From: JBFKMV01 sp041629655
GTDB taxonomy: Bacteria; Acidobacteriota; Polarisedimenticolia; Polarisedimenticolales; Polarisedimenticolaceae
Direction of reading: 5' to 3'
NCBI GenBank assembly: GCA_041629655.1
Contig: JBFKMV010000032.1
Coordinates: forward strand, 1 to 34,498
DNA length: 34,498 nt
Each line of letters starts with the position of its first letter. Positions within the stretch are counted from its first letter, which is position 1. This document shows, piece by piece, positions 32,301-34,498 of this stretch. The notes beneath the pieces are model-generated. The model was given only the letters and a program-made list of their open reading frames with translations. It was not told where the DNA came from and ran no database searches. The translations under genes and the position numbers were made by a program.

Positions 32301-34498
32301 GTGCGTCACCTCCCACGCAAGCTCGCGACCGTGCTGATCGCGGCGGCCCTGTTCCCGGCCGTGACCGCGGCGGCCGCCACCGCGGACGATGCGACGGCGA
32401 TCGAGCTGCGCGAACGGGTCCGGCGCGCGGCGCTGACCACGTGGTTCCACGGCATGACCGCGGAGATCGCGCTCGCCGAGGTCGGCTACGCGGGCGCGCC
32501 GCTGCTCGTCGAGCTGCTGCGTGACCCCGACTTCCCGCGCCGGGACAACGTGGTGGCGCTGCTGGCGTTTCTGGGTGACGAGCAGTCCGGCGGCGCGTTA
32601 CGCGAGTACCTCGTCAGACCGCCGGCCGCGCTCGACAAGCCGGACGAGCAGCGGGCGTTGTTGCTGGCACCGCAGGCGCTCGGACACCTCGCCCGGCGCG
32701 GCGTGCCCGGCGCCCTGGAGCTGCTGCTGGAGATCACCGAGCCGGCGGGAGAGGGCGGTCCGCTGGCCGTCGCCACCGCCGCCGGCTGGTACCCGGCCAC
32801 GCTGCGCGACGACCTCGTCGAGATGGCGGTGCGCGGGCTGGGGCTGTCGCGGCAGCCGCCGGCCGCGGCGCGCCTCGACCGGCTGGAGGACCCGGCCGCG
32901 CTGCCGGTGCTGCCCGGGCGCGAGCTTCGCGAGCCGGCACGGCGCGCGCGCGAGCTGCTCGAGGGCGTCACGCGCGAGAGCCGGCCGCGCCGCGGCGGGG
33001 TCCGCCGCCCGCTGACGTCGGGTTCGCGGGAGCTGGAGCTGCGGCCGCCGTCCGCCGAGGACGAGACGATCACCGGTCAGGCGATCGACCCCGGCCCCGA
33101 CAGTCACGAGATCTTCCTCAGCTACGCCAACCACGTCGACCACGCCAATCCGATGACCGACGCGCGGCTGGACGACGTGCTGGAAGACGGGTCGTATCGC
33201 GCGGCGCGGGACGACGGCAACGACGACGTCGGGTGCTGCGTGCGCTTCACGCGGCAGGGCAGCGCCGGCTCGTTCAACGGGCCGCTCGACATCAACACCT
33301 CGGAGGACCTCACCGCGGTGCTGAACGTCGGCGCCGGGCGGGTCAAGGTCGTGCGGTCGATCAACTTCTGCGGCGGTCCGGGGATGAACATCGTCGGCTG
33401 CGCGTTCACGCCCGGCGACAGCATCGCGCTGGTGCGCAGCAACACGCTCGCGGTGGAGGGTCTGGTGTGGGTCCACGAGTACGGCCACAACGCCGGGCTG
33501 ACCCACACCGCCAACCCGCGCAACATCATGGCGGCCAGCAACGACGGCCGGAACAACCGGCTCGAGCCGCAGGAGTGCGACGGCTACCACGACCCGCATC
33601 CCGCCGCCAACCCGGTGCAGGTCGACATCGGAGTCTGCCAGGACAACGACTCCGACAGCATCGCCAGCAGCATGGACAACTGCCCCGACAGCTTCAATCC
33701 CGGACAGGAGGACGCCGACGACGACGGCGTCGGCGACGTCTGCGAGGCGGGCTCGTCGACGGCGCTGGCCAATATCTCGACGCGCGGGCTCGTGCAGGCC
33801 GGCGACAACGTGCTGATCGGCGGCTTCATCGTCGGCGGGGTCGGCTCCAAGACGGTGCTGATCCGGGCGCTCGGCCCGAGCCTGGCCTCGATGGGCGTGG
33901 CCGCGCCGCTCGCCGACCCGCGGCTGACCCTGTACACCGGGCAGTCGGCGCTGGGCAGCAACGACAACTGGAACACCAGCCCGGACTTCGCGGCGATCGT
34001 CGCGACCGGTCTCCAGCCGCCGAGCTTCCAGGAGTCGGCGATCCTGGTCACGCTGGGGCCGGGCGAGTACACCGCGGTGATGCAGGGCAACGCGGGCGGC
34101 ACCGGCGTGGGGCTGATCGAGGTCTACGACGTCGGCGGCGCCAACACGGCGCGCCTGGTCAACCTCTCGACGCGGGGCCGTGTCGGCACCGGCGAGGACG
34201 TGCTGATCGGCGGCTTCATCATCTCCGGACCGACGCCGAAGACCGTGCTGGTCCGGGGACTGGGCCCGGGGCTGTCCGGTTTCCAGGTCCAGGACCCGCT
34301 GGCGGACCCGACGCTGTCGCTGCAGTCGGGCGGCGCCGAGATCGCCCAGAACGACGACTGGCAGGCCGCCGCGAACGCCGCGGCGATCGCGGCCACCGGG
34401 TTCGCGCCTCCCGACGCCGCCGAGTCGGCGATCCTGATCACGCTGGCCCCGGGACAGTACACCGCGATCGTCAGCGGCGTGGGCGGCACCACGGGCAC
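32301..34498 (+). CDS. Secreted multidomain zinc metalloprotease (3' partial)
   Basis: An open frame of 732 codons that runs off the window. Residues 1-24 are a signal peptide (MRHLPRKLATVLIAAALFPA start). Residues about 35-150 look like HEAT-type helical repeats. A metzincin-like protease domain follows, with zinc ligands His392, His396 and His402 and general base Glu393 in HEYGHNAGLTH, and a candidate Met-turn methionine at 410 (NIM). A calcium-binding thrombospondin type 3-like segment covers about 448-484 (QDNDSDS...DNCPD...DADDDGVGDVCE). From residue 488 come tandem beta-rich repeats of about 130 residues. Start is GTG with a leaderless-type promoter. The substrate is unknown; the layout suggests a cell-surface or secreted protein-degrading enzyme. 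Confidence 0.88.
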   Translation, partial: MRHLPRKLATVLIAAALFPAVTAAAATADDATAIELRERVRRAALTTWFHGMTAEIALAEVGYAGAPLLVELLRDPDFPRRDNVVALLAFLGDEQSGGALREYLVRPPAALDKPDEQRALLLAPQALGHLARRGVPGALELLLEITEPAGEGGPLAVATAAGWYPATLRDDLVEMAVRGLGLSRQPPAAARLDRLEDPAALPVLPGRELREPARRARELLEGVTRESRPRRGGVRRPLTSGSRELELRPPSAEDETITGQAIDPGPDSHEIFLSYANHVDHANPMTDARLDDVLEDGSYRAARDDGNDDVGCCVRFTRQGSAGSFNGPLDINTSEDLTAVLNVGAGRVKVVRSINFCGGPGMNIVGCAFTPGDSIALVRSNTLAVEGLVWVHEYGHNAGLTHTANPRNIMAASNDGRNNRLEPQECDGYHDPHPAANPVQVDIGVCQDNDSDSIASSMDNCPDSFNPGQEDADDDGVGDVCEAGSSTALANISTRGLVQAGDNVLIGGFIVGGVGSKTVLIRALGPSLASMGVAAPLADPRLTLYTGQSALGSNDNWNTSPDFAAIVATGLQPPSFQESAILVTLGPGEYTAVMQGNAGGTGVGLIEVYDVGGANTARLVNLSTRGRVGTGEDVLIGGFIISGPTPKTVLVRGLGPGLSGFQVQDPLADPTLSLQSGGAEIAQNDDWQAAANAAAIAATGFAPPDAAESAILITLAPGQYTAIVSGVGGTTG
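33762..34498 (+). repeat. Tandem 130-residue repeats in the metalloprotease
   Basis: Copy 1 spans about 33762-34151 and copy 2 starts about 34152 and is cut by the window edge; the period is 390 bp. Both contain the sequence STRG, DVLIGGFI or NVLIGGFI, LGP, LADP, NDxW, ATG, ESAIL and YTA in the same order. More copies probably follow outside the window. Confidence 0.85.

Noticed and set aside
32486..34498. Minus-strand open frames opposite the metalloprotease
   Set aside because: The plus strand frame gives a signal peptide, zinc site, TSP3-like segment and repeats; the minus frames show no recognisable features.

Overview
The window is about 34.5 kb of very GC-rich, densely coding bacterial chromosome. 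Two tandem paralogues of the 'VWFA-related Acidobacterial domain' family (27227-29275 and 29360-31381), together with the GC bias, point to Acidobacteriota; the class cannot be resolved from sequence alone. I see no insertion sequence, prophage, CRISPR array, integrase or rRNA. No stretch over 300 bp lacks a gene.

Layout. The left end (1-4447) holds the tail of an upstream gene, an OPT-family transporter followed 17 bp later by a bacterial topoisomerase VI A subunit, an AlgH/YqgE protein, and a stand-alone receiver protein. A tRNA-Cys gene with a near-consensus promoter (4444-4562) leads into a gene of unknown function. The most unusual block is 5694-13391. A minus-strand four-gene operon encodes a nucleotide-transporter-like membrane protein with HEAT repeats and a cyclic-nucleotide-binding domain, a receiver protein, a PAS histidine kinase, and a secreted PPP-type phosphatase fused to a kinase-like domain. 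A divergent gene encodes a second, stand-alone secreted copy of the same kinase-like domain. Downstream are an alpha-glucan phosphorylase, a DnaQ-type exonuclease, a sulfatase-fold enzyme, TrmK-like tRNA methyltransferase, arginine decarboxylase SpeA, an RmlC-like epimerase and a PlsC acyltransferase (13385-22137). Next come two signalling proteins (FHA-GAF-PP2C and an HD-GYP-like protein), a YyaL/DUF255 protein, the two VWFA paralogues, a YdfG-like SDR, and the first 732 codons of a secreted metalloprotease that runs off the window.

How the genes may work together. My main hypothesis is that 5694-13391 is an extracytoplasmic phosphorylation system. Two signal-peptide-bearing kinase-like proteins, one carrying its own phosphatase, sit next to a nucleotide-transporter-like protein that could supply ATP outside the cytoplasm, with a two-component pair as control. 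This is inference from motifs and gene order.

Sequence-level patterns. At four starts (12451 minus, 15694 plus, 29275 minus, 32301 plus) a -35/-10 pair ends only 6-7 nt before the start codon and I see no Shine-Dalgarno sequence, which suggests leaderless mRNAs. All six convergent gene junctions are 23 bp or less, and three overlap at the stop codons (two share a single CTAG), leaving little or no room for an intergenic terminator.
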